NCBI GenBank assembly: GCA_015680685.1
Contig: MNCI01013895.1
Location: forward strand, 612,317 to 676,316
Direction: 5' to 3'
Origin: Gnetum montanum
Lineage: Eukaryota; Streptophyta; Gnetopsida; Gnetales; Gnetaceae
Length of the DNA: 64,000 nt
Of this stretch, positions 32,492 through 44,400 are shown piece by piece. Position 1 is the stretch's first letter; each line of letters starts with the position of its first letter. The notes beneath the pieces are model-generated. The model was given only the letters and a program-made list of their open reading frames with translations, searched no databases and was not told where the DNA came from. The position numbers were made by a program, and so were the translations under genes.

Positions 32492-35400
32492 CTACATGGA
32501 TCCAATCATAGCTTCTGCTTCTGCCAAGTCAGAATCATATTCATCCAGAAGCAAGTTGCAGAAATCAAGGAGTTGATCCGCAAGAGGAGGAATCCCTGGG
32601 TTTCGGTCCTCATTATAAATGTGTGCATTGTATACAATCTGGAAAACGTCTGCCTGAAACTCTTCTCTGCTTTTGTAATCAAACCTTTTCACTCTCTGCT
32701 TGATTGTAGACAGGTCCATTGGTTTATCAACATATTGAAAATAATCAGGTGCTTCTTTCTTGGTAACAGGCTTCAAAAACAAATATGAAATATCAGTTCT
32801 GTTTTTCATTTTCTCTACAATATTCTCAAGAATATTTGAAAGAAGGGCCTGCAATAAAACAAACATATCCGTTAGATTGCAAGATCAAAACCATTCCCAC
32901 AATTATAATAAACACTATAATGCTCTACAGTCGATCTTAATCCTACATGTTATAATGAGGGAGGAGGGAGGTGTTAGCCTAGTGGTAAGGGTCTTGACTT
33001 GGTAAGGTAAGCCCAGGTTACAGGTTCGACTGTATTGTGCAGCACTGAATTATAAATTAAAAAACAAAATTACATCAAAGGAATTCTGAAGCTGGTCCTA
33101 TAGATCCAAGGGATCTTAGTGAATATTACGCAAAAAATTTCAGTTTCAGTTTCATAATAATAATAACCCTATAGTACAGTTAACTAATACTACTTTTTCT
33201 CTGGGTTCTTAAAAAATCAATTGGAACCAATGATGAATCCTGCATGTTATGAGGGAGGTGTTAGTCTAGTGGGTCTTCACCTGGCAACGCCAGGTCACAG
33301 GTTCGATTCTATTAGCAAAACTGAATAATAAATTAAAAAACAAAATTTCATAAAAAGAATTCTAAAATTGATCCCATGTATCCAAAGGGTCACAATGAAC
33401 ATTAAGTAAAAGAGTTTTAGTTTCAGTCATAATAATAATAATGCCTATAGTACAGTCAACTAATACTACATATTCTCTCAGTTCTTGAGAAATCAATTGG
33501 AACCAATGATGAATCTAGTATAATTTGAAACATTTTGCAAAGACATAATATGCAAGCTATGAATGGTACACAACACTACCTCGCCGCCTCTACGTCGCTT
33601 TGGAGGACCATGATCTTGAGAAGAACGTCCAAATTCTGAAGATGAATACCTTTTTGTGCCTCTTCCATCAACTCTGTCATATCGATCATGCCTTCTATGC
33701 CTGCTTGGTTTTTCATACTGCTCAACATCTTCCCATTCTACTCTCCTCTCCACCTGAGCCCTTGGTTTATGCTTTGATCTGCGTCTTTCTTCATCTCTCT
33801 TTGCTACCGCTTCATACTGCATCCTTTCAAGCATCAACCTGTGTTGCCTTTCCTCTTCCTCTTGCCTGAGAAGTTCCTCCCTTCGCATTTCTTCTTCTTC
33901 TTCCCGCCTCCTTTCTTCCAGCTCTCTCTCTCGCTCCTCCCGTAGTCTCCTTTCCTCCCTCTCTCGTTCTTCCCTTAGTCTTTTTCTTTCTTTCTCCTCT
34001 CGGAGCCGTTTTTCTTTCTGTCTCTCCATGGCCATCTGCATGGATCTTAATTTAGCTTCATCCAATGCACGCTGTGACTCCTCGTCTATATCCATATCCT
34101 CTGGCTTTAGAGAAACTTCTTGTCTTCTCTGTTCGTTTATAGAAATTCCTTTGGGTTTCTTTATTTTGATTTTTGTGGGCCTGTGTTCTTTGTACATCTC
34201 TGGCTTATCAACCAATGATTGTACTGAAGTTTGCTCACCAGGGTAGGGATAAATTCTTTGACATGCTCCATCACTGTTTTCAAATTTCTTATTTTTCTTT
34301 GGAATTTTCACTCTCATAGCGCTAGATGAAGGTTTATTTATCTTATCATTCCACTCTGCATTTCTAGCATTTCTAGCATGCTCAATAGCAAGTCCATCGG
34401 CATTCGCTTCATCTGTCGTCTTGTTATTACCGGTACCACACACAAATTTAACAGGTAATAGTTTTCCTGAAAGCCTACCATCCTCAATCCCAGTTTCTGC
34501 ATTTTCATTATCTGTTCCCTCTGTTTGTTTTACAACCTTGGAGATTTTTTTCTTTACTTTATTTTTTGAACCTGCATTTGCTTGCAAATTTTCAGCAAAT
34601 GAAGAAACTTTCTTCATATGGTCTACTTCTGGCTTTTCAAGTACAGTGTCTGTGTCTTCCTTATACATTGGGCACTTCTTATTGGTTCGCATATGCCCAG
34701 ACTAATTCAGAACAATTTACGCAATTAGTTCAAGGAAACTAACAATGCTACCTTTACAAATAAAAATGCTTGCCCAGACCTAACCATGTACCTGTCCACA
34801 AGCACCACAAATAAATTTATCCCTCACAGGTTTGTCCTTGCCCTTTTTGCTTTTCAAAACCTGAAAACAAAATTATACATAACATCCAATGATAATATAA
34901 ATAATAAGAAGTGAAACTGAAATGGAAACTCAAAATTTGAATTATTCCAATTGCAAAATATCTCAAGATAATTAAACAGGGTTCAAACAAAGCCAGACAG
35001 AGAGAGCAAAAATTCTCCAACTCCTCTCCTTTTGACATCAGCATGAGAGTCACATGTTACAAGTTCTGCCTTACTGCTCTACAAGTTCTCTTTTAAGTAA
35101 TTCAAAACATAGTATTGTCTTATGAATCCTATGTTTCACATGTTTTGGGAACATGCGAATGCCCAAACATAGGAAAGCATACCCAAACAAGTTTGGGAAC
35201 AAGACTATTTTGTGAGAGCAAGGATATATAAAAATTATTAAAAATAAAGTTTAAAAGTTCTTTTCTGTAAATATTCATAAAGTTTAATTATGTTGTATAG
35301 ACCAAAAGATCTGTCAAACAAACTAGTTTGCACAAAATACAATAATAGCAATAAATCCCAGGTACAAGAGATGTGTCCAATGCTCATATAATTTGACACT

Positions 35401-38400
35401 TTTTATGTACAATGCCTTGGAACCAACATTGGTAGCTTGAATAGCTAATACAAAGTTTAACTTGAGATTTGCAATTTTCTTTTGAAGAAAGCTGTTCCAC
35501 AATATTCTTCTACCACTTGTAGTAGGAACAACTAGCATACTTTGTCCTCATGTTGCACATTATCCTATCTTTCAGTTTCAATTTGAAGGTGATGTGATCC
35601 TACTTTTGCTAATTAATGTTCACATGGATATAGGAATATCTACATGTAAATATTCTGTTTCATCTTGCATGCCACATTTAATGTTTTCCATTCATGAAAT
35701 ATAATTTCAATGAAAGTATAAATAACAATAAAGTATACATAATAATTCAAGTCCAAAATTTGCCAACCATGGGCCAGTGGGAATCGAACCTACGACATTT
35801 TGAAGACATTAATATTGTCCTTCTGGGCACGATTGTATGATGAATTTATACAATAAAAAAGCCATGCGTCCAGGTGTTGAAGATGTAATTTTCTGAATGC
35901 TCCCATTATTACAAATCTGTCCCAATTTGGAAAGTTTTTCAAGCTATAAAGCCTTGATTTTCCCAATATGCTTCTTTCCAAAATAATGTTTAGAAATGGA
36001 ACCAAATATCTATTTATTTATTACAAAATGCTTATCAAACATTAACAGAGTTTTAGCAGGTTGTATTTCCTGTTTCTTTTACCAACATGATTTACAACGT
36101 GGTCTAAGATACTTATAGTTAAAGCTACCCAGGGAAGACAACCCACCAAAGATTACCTTTGCAACTGAGGTATTATACAAAATATTAATTGCCCTTTTTG
36201 CTCACTCATACCAGAGACACTAAATCATCTTCTCTATGAATGTCCTTTTATGATTTCATTATAGCAACATTTTCAACGGGGCTCAGGACATGCTCAACCA
36301 TCTTCACAAAATACAGTTGATTTCATTGAGTGGCACTGAAGGGAACTGAATAAAGATAGATTTAAGGTTTGGGAAACTTTACGATATGTGAAGAAAGACA
36401 AATGCAGCTTTTTCAACAGAAGTAGTGCCACCCAGAATTAGTGTGGACAAAAGCCTTAATGCTTGACGAAACTTAGCATGTTATAGAAGGAATTTTCAAT
36501 GGAAAGCCAATACTGAACCAGTTTCCTAGTATTATGAATGATTCCTGGTTCTTTGAAACATGTATCTAAATTTTTTATTATGAAGTATTGTGACCTGGCC
36601 ACTATAGATTCGGGGCTTGCCAAAGAGTTAGAATATGCTTCAATCAGATGAAATTGATAAGGATGTAAGAATTAGAATCTATGCAATGTGGTTAAAAAGA
36701 AGCTAGGTTAGTCATGTATCATGTGATAGAAGGATCCTTGTAAAAACCTACAAGTTTAATTCCAATGGGCAAGGCTGAGTTATGTAAAAAAACACTTCCA
36801 TATAAGGAATTATAAAGCAGATTTATCTGATAAATCCAAGTGGGTCTTAGTGGACATTAACAAATGTTTAGTTTCAATTTCTATTTCAATAAAGCTAAAA
36901 GGAAAACTTTACAATATTGATCAAGGCTGCTATTTTATATGGTACTGAATATTGAGTTATGACAAAACAACATGAAAAGTAAATTAGTGGCAAAAATGTG
37001 AATGCTTAGATGAATGTTGCATTGCACAATATAGACATTAGAAGAAGACTTGCACTTTGGTCTTCTCTCTTAGGCTGTTGAGGTCAGGACAAAAACATGG
37101 AGCTGAAATTCAATTCGGGGTAAGATGGGAAGTCTTGAGTTACAAGGGAAATGGATCCGCCAACAAACAAGACTTCTTGTTCTCAGCCCATGAGGCAGGG
37201 TGGTTGTCCACCTTTGTGTGTGGACATTCCACCAGAGGCCACACATGGTTCATGCCTAAAATCTAAAATCCAAGTATAGGATGGACATCCACCCATGGTG
37301 ATGTCCATCTTGTTTAACGATGTCCCACCTGAATTCAGGGCCAATGTAGAGTGGACATCCAACATTGAAAGGTACATCCAAAGTAGCCATTAGACAAAAT
37401 AGAAAAGCCATTGAGAGCTGTCTTTCTACTTCAGTTAAGCTCAAAATTGTTGTGGAAAATCTGAGAAGGATAGGTTACAAAAGCTACAACACTAACCTTT
37501 GCAATCATCACTCACCTTGGTATTCTTGGTCAATACGGTTATGTGAATCTTTCCATCTCTATACTCTCTAGTTGGACTTTGGATCAGAGCTGATTGATTG
37601 GTCGGGAAGCTACACCACAGCTGCACATCTGTTCTCCCAAAGGTTTGGAATGCTATTTGCTCTCTAGATGCATTCCATTTGATTTGCATTCCAGTTTCTA
37701 GGACTTGTTTTGTGCCCTGGATTTCTTGTGCATATTGTGTAGATCTGATTTGTAAAATCATTACCTACACTTTCTATTCCATTATTCATCACGCTCTGAG
37801 GAGCTTTGGGTTTCCTTTGCAGCGAAACTTCCAAATTATATTGATGGCCTTCAGGGGTTTGTACTTGGTATGTTCTAAAGGATTGTCAAGTTTTTGTGAA
37901 TTTGCCCTGAAGGGTTCAGTATGTCTTGCGAAAGCACTGATTGATCTCAACCTTGCAAGGTTTTTGGGAGTTGTGCGAGATATCAAACTTGGAGACTTTG
38001 TTTGCCCTACAAGTAGTGTGTAGCATCTAGGCATGTACCATCATGATGTCCTTTAACACTTTTCCATTCGGTAAATTTTTAAGTGGTGAGCTTTACCATA
38101 TACAATGGTGAGTGTGCTCTATTGTGCTTTGATTATTTTGTTTTTTAGCAAGTTAATTTTTTTTTGCTAATTTGATTAGAACTTACTCAACCCCTTCTTC
38201 TAAGTTTAACAATTCACAAGTGATATCAGAGCTTCGTGACCACTTCCAAATTGATAGCCCAGAAAAATGGAAAGGCAAGGGATGTCACTTGCACGGCCAC
38301 CTCTCTTCAATGGTACTAACTATGCCTTCTAGAAGGAATGCATGCAAATGTACTTAGAATCCTTTTGAGTTTCTTGTGTGGAATAATGTCATTGAAGAAC

Positions 38401-41400
38401 ACATAGCTCCATCTAAGCCAAGAACAACCTAGGATGAAGATGACCAAATTGCCATTGCTTCAACTCTCTCCCACAAAGGATACAACAGGGTCAATCATTG
38501 CAAAACTGCCAAGAAAGTTTACAACACTTCAGAAGAAGCATATGAAAGAACTAAGGTGGTTAAGCAATCCAAACTTCTATTCTAGCTGAATCAATTTGAA
38601 AGTCTCTAGAGGAGAAAAGATGAAAGAATTCATCAATACTTCAACCGTGTGCAAGACTCGGTAAGCTTTATAAGAAGAATTGGTCAAATCAATGAGAGAG
38701 CAAGTTTTGTACAAAATCAAAAGGACATTGAATTTTGAGTATAAGATAAAAAGAGAATAACTACAAAATGCTCTTATGACATATGAGATGACTCTCCTTG
38801 AGAAGGGGGTTTTGGACAACAAAACCATCATGCATGATGAAAGTTCCAACTCCAGACGATCACCCAAGCCACAAGGAATGCAGAGTCTTTGGTCGTTCCA
38901 TACCAAAAGACATCAGCACAGTTGCACAGAGTGAGGCATTGTCTCAGCAGGATCCACCTTCTGTTGCTCACTTTTCTAAGTCTACAAAATTCAGAGTAAG
39001 GCTCCATCCTCAGAGAAAGCAAATTTTCATTATTGAGCCATCAGAGGATGAGACTGAGATTGTTACCAGTAGCAACTGTACCCGTAGAGATGATGATGTT
39101 GAGGAGTATCAGAAAATGGATATAGGTGCAAGTTTACATGACATGGAATCCTAGAACTGAGTGTTATGATCATCTAGACTTTCCACCTTTTTGAGTGATG
39201 TGCAAAAAGGGGAAGAGTTTGAGGACCATGTCTATGTCTATGGGATACTTCGTTTATGCTTTGCTTTAGGTGATTACATAATTTTCATATTGCTATAGTT
39301 TATCTCCAAACATGTTATTGACATGAATATGCCTTGTTTTATGGTTTGATGCTTAATAATCTGTTATAATAGAACCTAGCTTGTTTGTATCGCAAGAACT
39401 CTCTTGAAAATATTATTCTTTAGATATACTTTTGTTTTGCAGCTCTCACCCATTTCCAAGTTCTTGAACATCACCAAAAAAGAGAATATGTTGATCAATC
39501 CCATGTTTTGGTGTGTCAAAACTTGAAAATGGAGAAGATTTGTTGGCTTTTTTGAAAGCTTATGTATAGGTATCAAGAAACATCATATGTTCTCTCTTAT
39601 GTTGCTAAGTTTGGGACAAGGACTTGAAAGTCAATTCAGGATCAGATCGGAAGTCTCGTGTTGCAAGAGAGATGGATCTAAAAGGAGACAAGACTTCTTT
39701 TTCTCAGCCCAGGATGCTAGCCACCAGAGGCCAGACATGATTCAGGCCTGAAATCTAAGTCCAAGATGGACGTCCAGGCATATTCCAGTTTCACCACTAA
39801 GTGGACATCCACCTTCTTCTAGGATGTCCCACCCGAACTCAACAGCACAGTGCAAAGTGGATGTCCAGCCTCAAATGGGACATCCCGAGTAGCTATTTGA
39901 CAAAAATAAAAAAGTCATTCTGAGCAATTTCTCTATGAAAATTGAACTCAAAGTCATGGAGGAATGTCTAGGAAGGATAAGTTACAAAAGCTACAGCCCT
40001 AACCTTTCCAAGCTTGGAGTCCTACACAATAACAAGCTTGGAGACTTTGTTTGCCCTGTGTGGAGTTTGTAGCATCCAAGGACCTACCACCATGATGTCC
40101 TCTATCACTTTTCAATTTGGTAAATTTTTAAGTGGTGAACTTTACCATGAACATTGGTGGGGGTGTTCTATTGTGCTTTGTTCTTTTTTTCTTTTTCTTG
40201 TTTTTTTTTTCAACACTAGTTTCTCATGTTTGTCATGAGATCGACCTCATGGGACCAAACTGATGTTAATGTTAAGCCAACCTTAACAGGGCTAACCTGA
40301 TGTTCAGACATGTTCATTTACACTTGAATTATGTAATATTTTATAAAATTTGTTTGCTAGGGGAAAATTGATTTGATCATTCTAGAAGATTTTAAGTTCT
40401 CACCAAAATCTAATTGCTGTGTTTGTGGGACTTATATCCTGTGGTATCCCATTTCAAGTCTAAATATTAACAAATCTAAATTTCAAATCTGTAACATTCT
40501 CAAAAACACTTAACATTTCAAATTGAGACAACATTATAATGATGAAAAAATTATCTCAATATGAAGCTTAGAAACTAATTAAACAAGAACAAGTAAAAGA
40601 AGCTGTTTTGGATGCTGTCAATGCTCAGGAAAGGGTGTGTGGTGAAGTCCACTGGGTTTTTGAAAAAGAAAGGGAAATCTTTTTTCTTGATTGCTTCTTG
40701 TTTACAAGTGGAGTTATATATAGAGATTACATAGAGAAAATCAAGGAGAAAATCTCTCTAAATCAACTTATTCCTAAAAATCAGCAAAATATTAATCAAT
40801 CACCAACTATAAATCAGCTGAGAGGGCAGCGCTGTTTTCTGCTCAATTTTGTCACCAATATTTAGAGGGCAGTGCTGTTTTCTGCTCAATTTTGTCACTC
40901 CCTCTCAAGTTGGTGAATAGAAATTGTCCATTCCCAGCTTGGACACCAATGTTTGGAAAAGAGGATTGCAAAGTCCTTTAGTGAATACATCCGCCTGTTG
41001 TGAGTTGGAAGAAACATAAGGTGTACAAATGAGACCACTCTCGAGTTTTTCTTTGATAAAGTGCCTATCAATTTCAATATGCTTAGTCTAGTCATGTTGC
41101 ACGGGATTGTGGGCAGGCGATGCTAATAGCTGCCTTGTTATCATAGTATAATCTCATAGGTCCTTCCCAATGGACTCTTAGATCTTCTAAGATAATCTTC
41201 AGCCATAACAGTTCGCATATTCCTTGTGCCATTGCTCTGAATTCAGATTCAGCACTAGATCTTGCTACGACATCTTGCTTCTTGCTCTTCCAGGTGACTA
41301 GATTTCCTCCTACAAAGGTACAATACCCGATGGTGGATCTCCTATCTGTGACTGAGCCTGCATAGTTTGTGTCCGTATAAGCCTCTGGTGAGAGTCTATC

Positions 41401-44400
41401 ACTTTTCTTGAATAAGATGCCTTTACCTAGAGAGCCTTTCAAATAGTGTAGGATGCGATAGACTGCCTATAAGTGAACCTCCTTAGGATTGTGCATGAAC
41501 TAGTTTACCACACTCACTGCATAGGCTTTAGGATTGTGCATGAACTAGTTTACCACACTCACTGCATAGGCTATATCAGGTCGCGTATGGGATATATAAA
41601 TAAGCTTACCAACCAATCTTTGATATATATCTTTGTTGATGGGCACATCTTCCTCTGCTTCTCCAAGCTTATGATTGGGATCCATAGGTGTGCTTGATGG
41701 TTTGCAAGCTAATTTCCCTGTTTCTCTTAGAAGATCTAGGGTATATTTTTGTTGGCTCATGAAAATCCCCTGCTTTGACCATGCCACTTCTATACCTAGG
41801 AAATACTTCAAATTTCCCAAGTCCTTTATCTCGAACTCCTTTGCCAAGTGCTTACCTAATCTCTCTATCTCCCTATGATCATTTCCTGTTACTACAATAT
41901 CATCAACATACACAATAACGGCAGTGACTCCCTTTGAGTCAGGGTGTCGAATAAACAAGGTATGGTCTCCTTGACTCTGTTTGTAGCCCATTCCAATCAT
42001 TACCTTACTAAACCTTCCAAACCAGACCCTAGGTGATTACTTTAAGCCATACAATGCTTTCTTTAATTTGCATACCTTGCTTGAGGCCATATTCTGATTA
42101 TAGCCTGGTGGAATCTCCATGTAAATTTCCTCTTCTAAGTCCCCGTGTAGGAAAGCATTTTTCACATCAAATCGCTTTAAAGGCCAGTCATAATTAATTG
42201 CCAGAGACAAAAGGATTCTTACCGTATTCATCTTTGCCATTGGTGCAAATGTCTCCTAATAGTCTATCCCATACGTCTGTGTGTATCCCTTGGCTACCAA
42301 TCTTGCTTTGTACCTCTCTAGAGAACCATTAGCTTTGTATTGCACAGTGTATACCCATTTGCATCCTACTGGTTTCTTCCCCTTTGGCAAGTCCACTATC
42401 TCCCATGTGTTCTTCTTCTCCAAGGCTTGCATTTCTACATTCATAGCATTTTTCCAATTTTCACAGTTTAAAGCCTCAGATAGTGTTGAAGGAACAAACA
42501 CATTGTTAAGATTTGTGAGAAATGCTTTATGAATTGAGGAACATTTGTGAAAAGACACAAAATGAGATATAGGATGTAGTGGGTGATTGGTGCATTCTCT
42601 TTTTTCTTTTATAACTGCAATAGGTAAGTCAATATCAGACAAGGATTTAGTAGGAGAATCAGATGGGTTATGGTGTATTACCTCATTTCCAGCACTCAAG
42701 CTTGATGTGTCAGTAGTGGTTTCGTTACCTTCATCATTTTGTTCTGCAATTTGAGAAAGAGGATTGGGCTTGGTTTGTGGTAGCAAAGAATAGGAAGACT
42801 CAGAAGACTTGGTTATGGGTAGGTCAAGAAGAAAGAAGTCCTTAACTTCTACTACTATTTGCTCCCTCTGAAGATAAGGTTGTGTGAAGTATGACTCAGT
42901 TTCAACAAAGGTGACATCCGCAGAAACAAAGAATTTTGTGGTTGGTGGATGATAGCATTTGTAGCCCTTGTGGGTTGAAGAATACCCAAGAAAGACCGTT
43001 TTGAGGGCTCTCGGATCAAAATTTCCCCTGTTTTGACTGTGAATATGAATAAACGAAACACATCCAAATATCCTAGGGATAAGATGGTCTGTAGTACGGA
43101 GTGTTGGAAAGAACTGAGATAACACTTCTATTAGACTTTTTGAATGGAGCACTTGAGTTGGTAATCTGGTTATGATATGTGTAGCTATAAGGATAGCTTC
43201 TCCCCAGTAATTTTTTGGAACATTTTTTTGGAACAATAAAGCCTGAGCTATAGAAAGAAGGTGACCATTGTTTCTCTCCGCCACTCCATTTTGTTGTGGG
43301 GTATAGACACAAGAGGACTCATGGATGATTCCCTCCTTTTGAAAAAACGTAGTCAATGTTTGGTTAAAATAATCTTTGGCATCATCTAAACAAAACCTTT
43401 TGATACTAACTCCAAATTGGTTTTTAATCATGGAATGAAAATTTGGGAGAACATCACCAACATCAGTTTTGGACTTGATTAAGAAAATCCATGTGACTCT
43501 CATGCAATCATTGATAAATGAAACAAACCATTGTGCCCCAGAAATATTTGAAATTGGAGATGGTCCCCAAATATCACTATGAATTAAATCAAATGGAAAC
43601 GAGCTTCTTTTATTATTGATGGGAAGGGCTACACGTTTGTGCTTTGTGAGTTCACAAGTTTCGCAATTAAACATTTCCTTTTCTAAGCCCTTAAACAAAT
43701 GAGGGAACATGGCTACAAATATTTTGAATGAAGGATGGCCTAGTCTAAAGTGGTGAAGCCAAATCATGCCTTTATTTGTTGAATGACTTGCGGATAGGAA
43801 GGTTAGAGGTTGATTCCACTTACTGGCACTTGTCTTTTCAGTCTTTTCAAAATAGTATAATCCTTCCTTCTCCTTAGCAAGTCCAATCATCCTACCCAAG
43901 TCCCAGTCCTGAAATAGACAATAAGTTGGGAAGAAGGTTACTTTGCAATTTAGATCCTAAGAAAGTTTGGTTATGAAGATGAGATTTGTTGATAATTTTG
44001 GTACATGAAGAACATCTTTAAGAATCATATCATGATCAATTTTAAAATTCCCTATACCAGCAATTGTGGTTGGTAATCCATCTGTCGTGGTAATTTTTCG
44101 AGTACTTGGGCAAGGGAAATAAAACTGAAATTATGAGATGCATGTGTCATGTGATATGTGGCTCTTGAATCGATGATCCAGGAGTCTTTAAAACACTGAT
44201 CAAAGGCACTTAAACAATGAGAAATTGGAAGCTCAAACGAATGTGTCAATGAACAAGTACCTAAAGATTTTTCAAGAGTGGCTAGAAGATTCTTCAATTT
44301 CTCTATCTCTTCTTTGTCGAACTCCCCTTATTTCCACCCTTATTTTATGCCTTCCACCCTTATTTCCCCATTCCTTGCTTGGCAGCTTTCCATAAAGCTT

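Larger units (their letters stand above)
37040..40235 (+). mobile_element. pol-less copia remnant with two LTRs
   Basis: Two direct repeats (about 37040-38211 and about 39489-40235) share stretches such as AAGACTTCTT-TTCTCAGCCCA, TACAAAAGCTACA, CTTGGAGACTTTGTTTGCCC, CCA-CATGATGTCCTCTATCAC and GGTAAATTTTTAAGTGGTGA. Between them lie a primer binding site, a broken gag start and about 750 bp of unassigned sequence. No protease, integrase or RT is left. Boundaries are approximate, and the left LTR looks truncated at its outer end. The right LTR lacks about 450 bp present in the left copy. Confidence 0.7.

Noticed and set aside
33600-34705. Plus-strand frames opposite the TAF1 charged exon
   Set aside because: They are antisense of Arg/Glu-rich codons; the minus strand is continuous with TAF1 across verified splice junctions.
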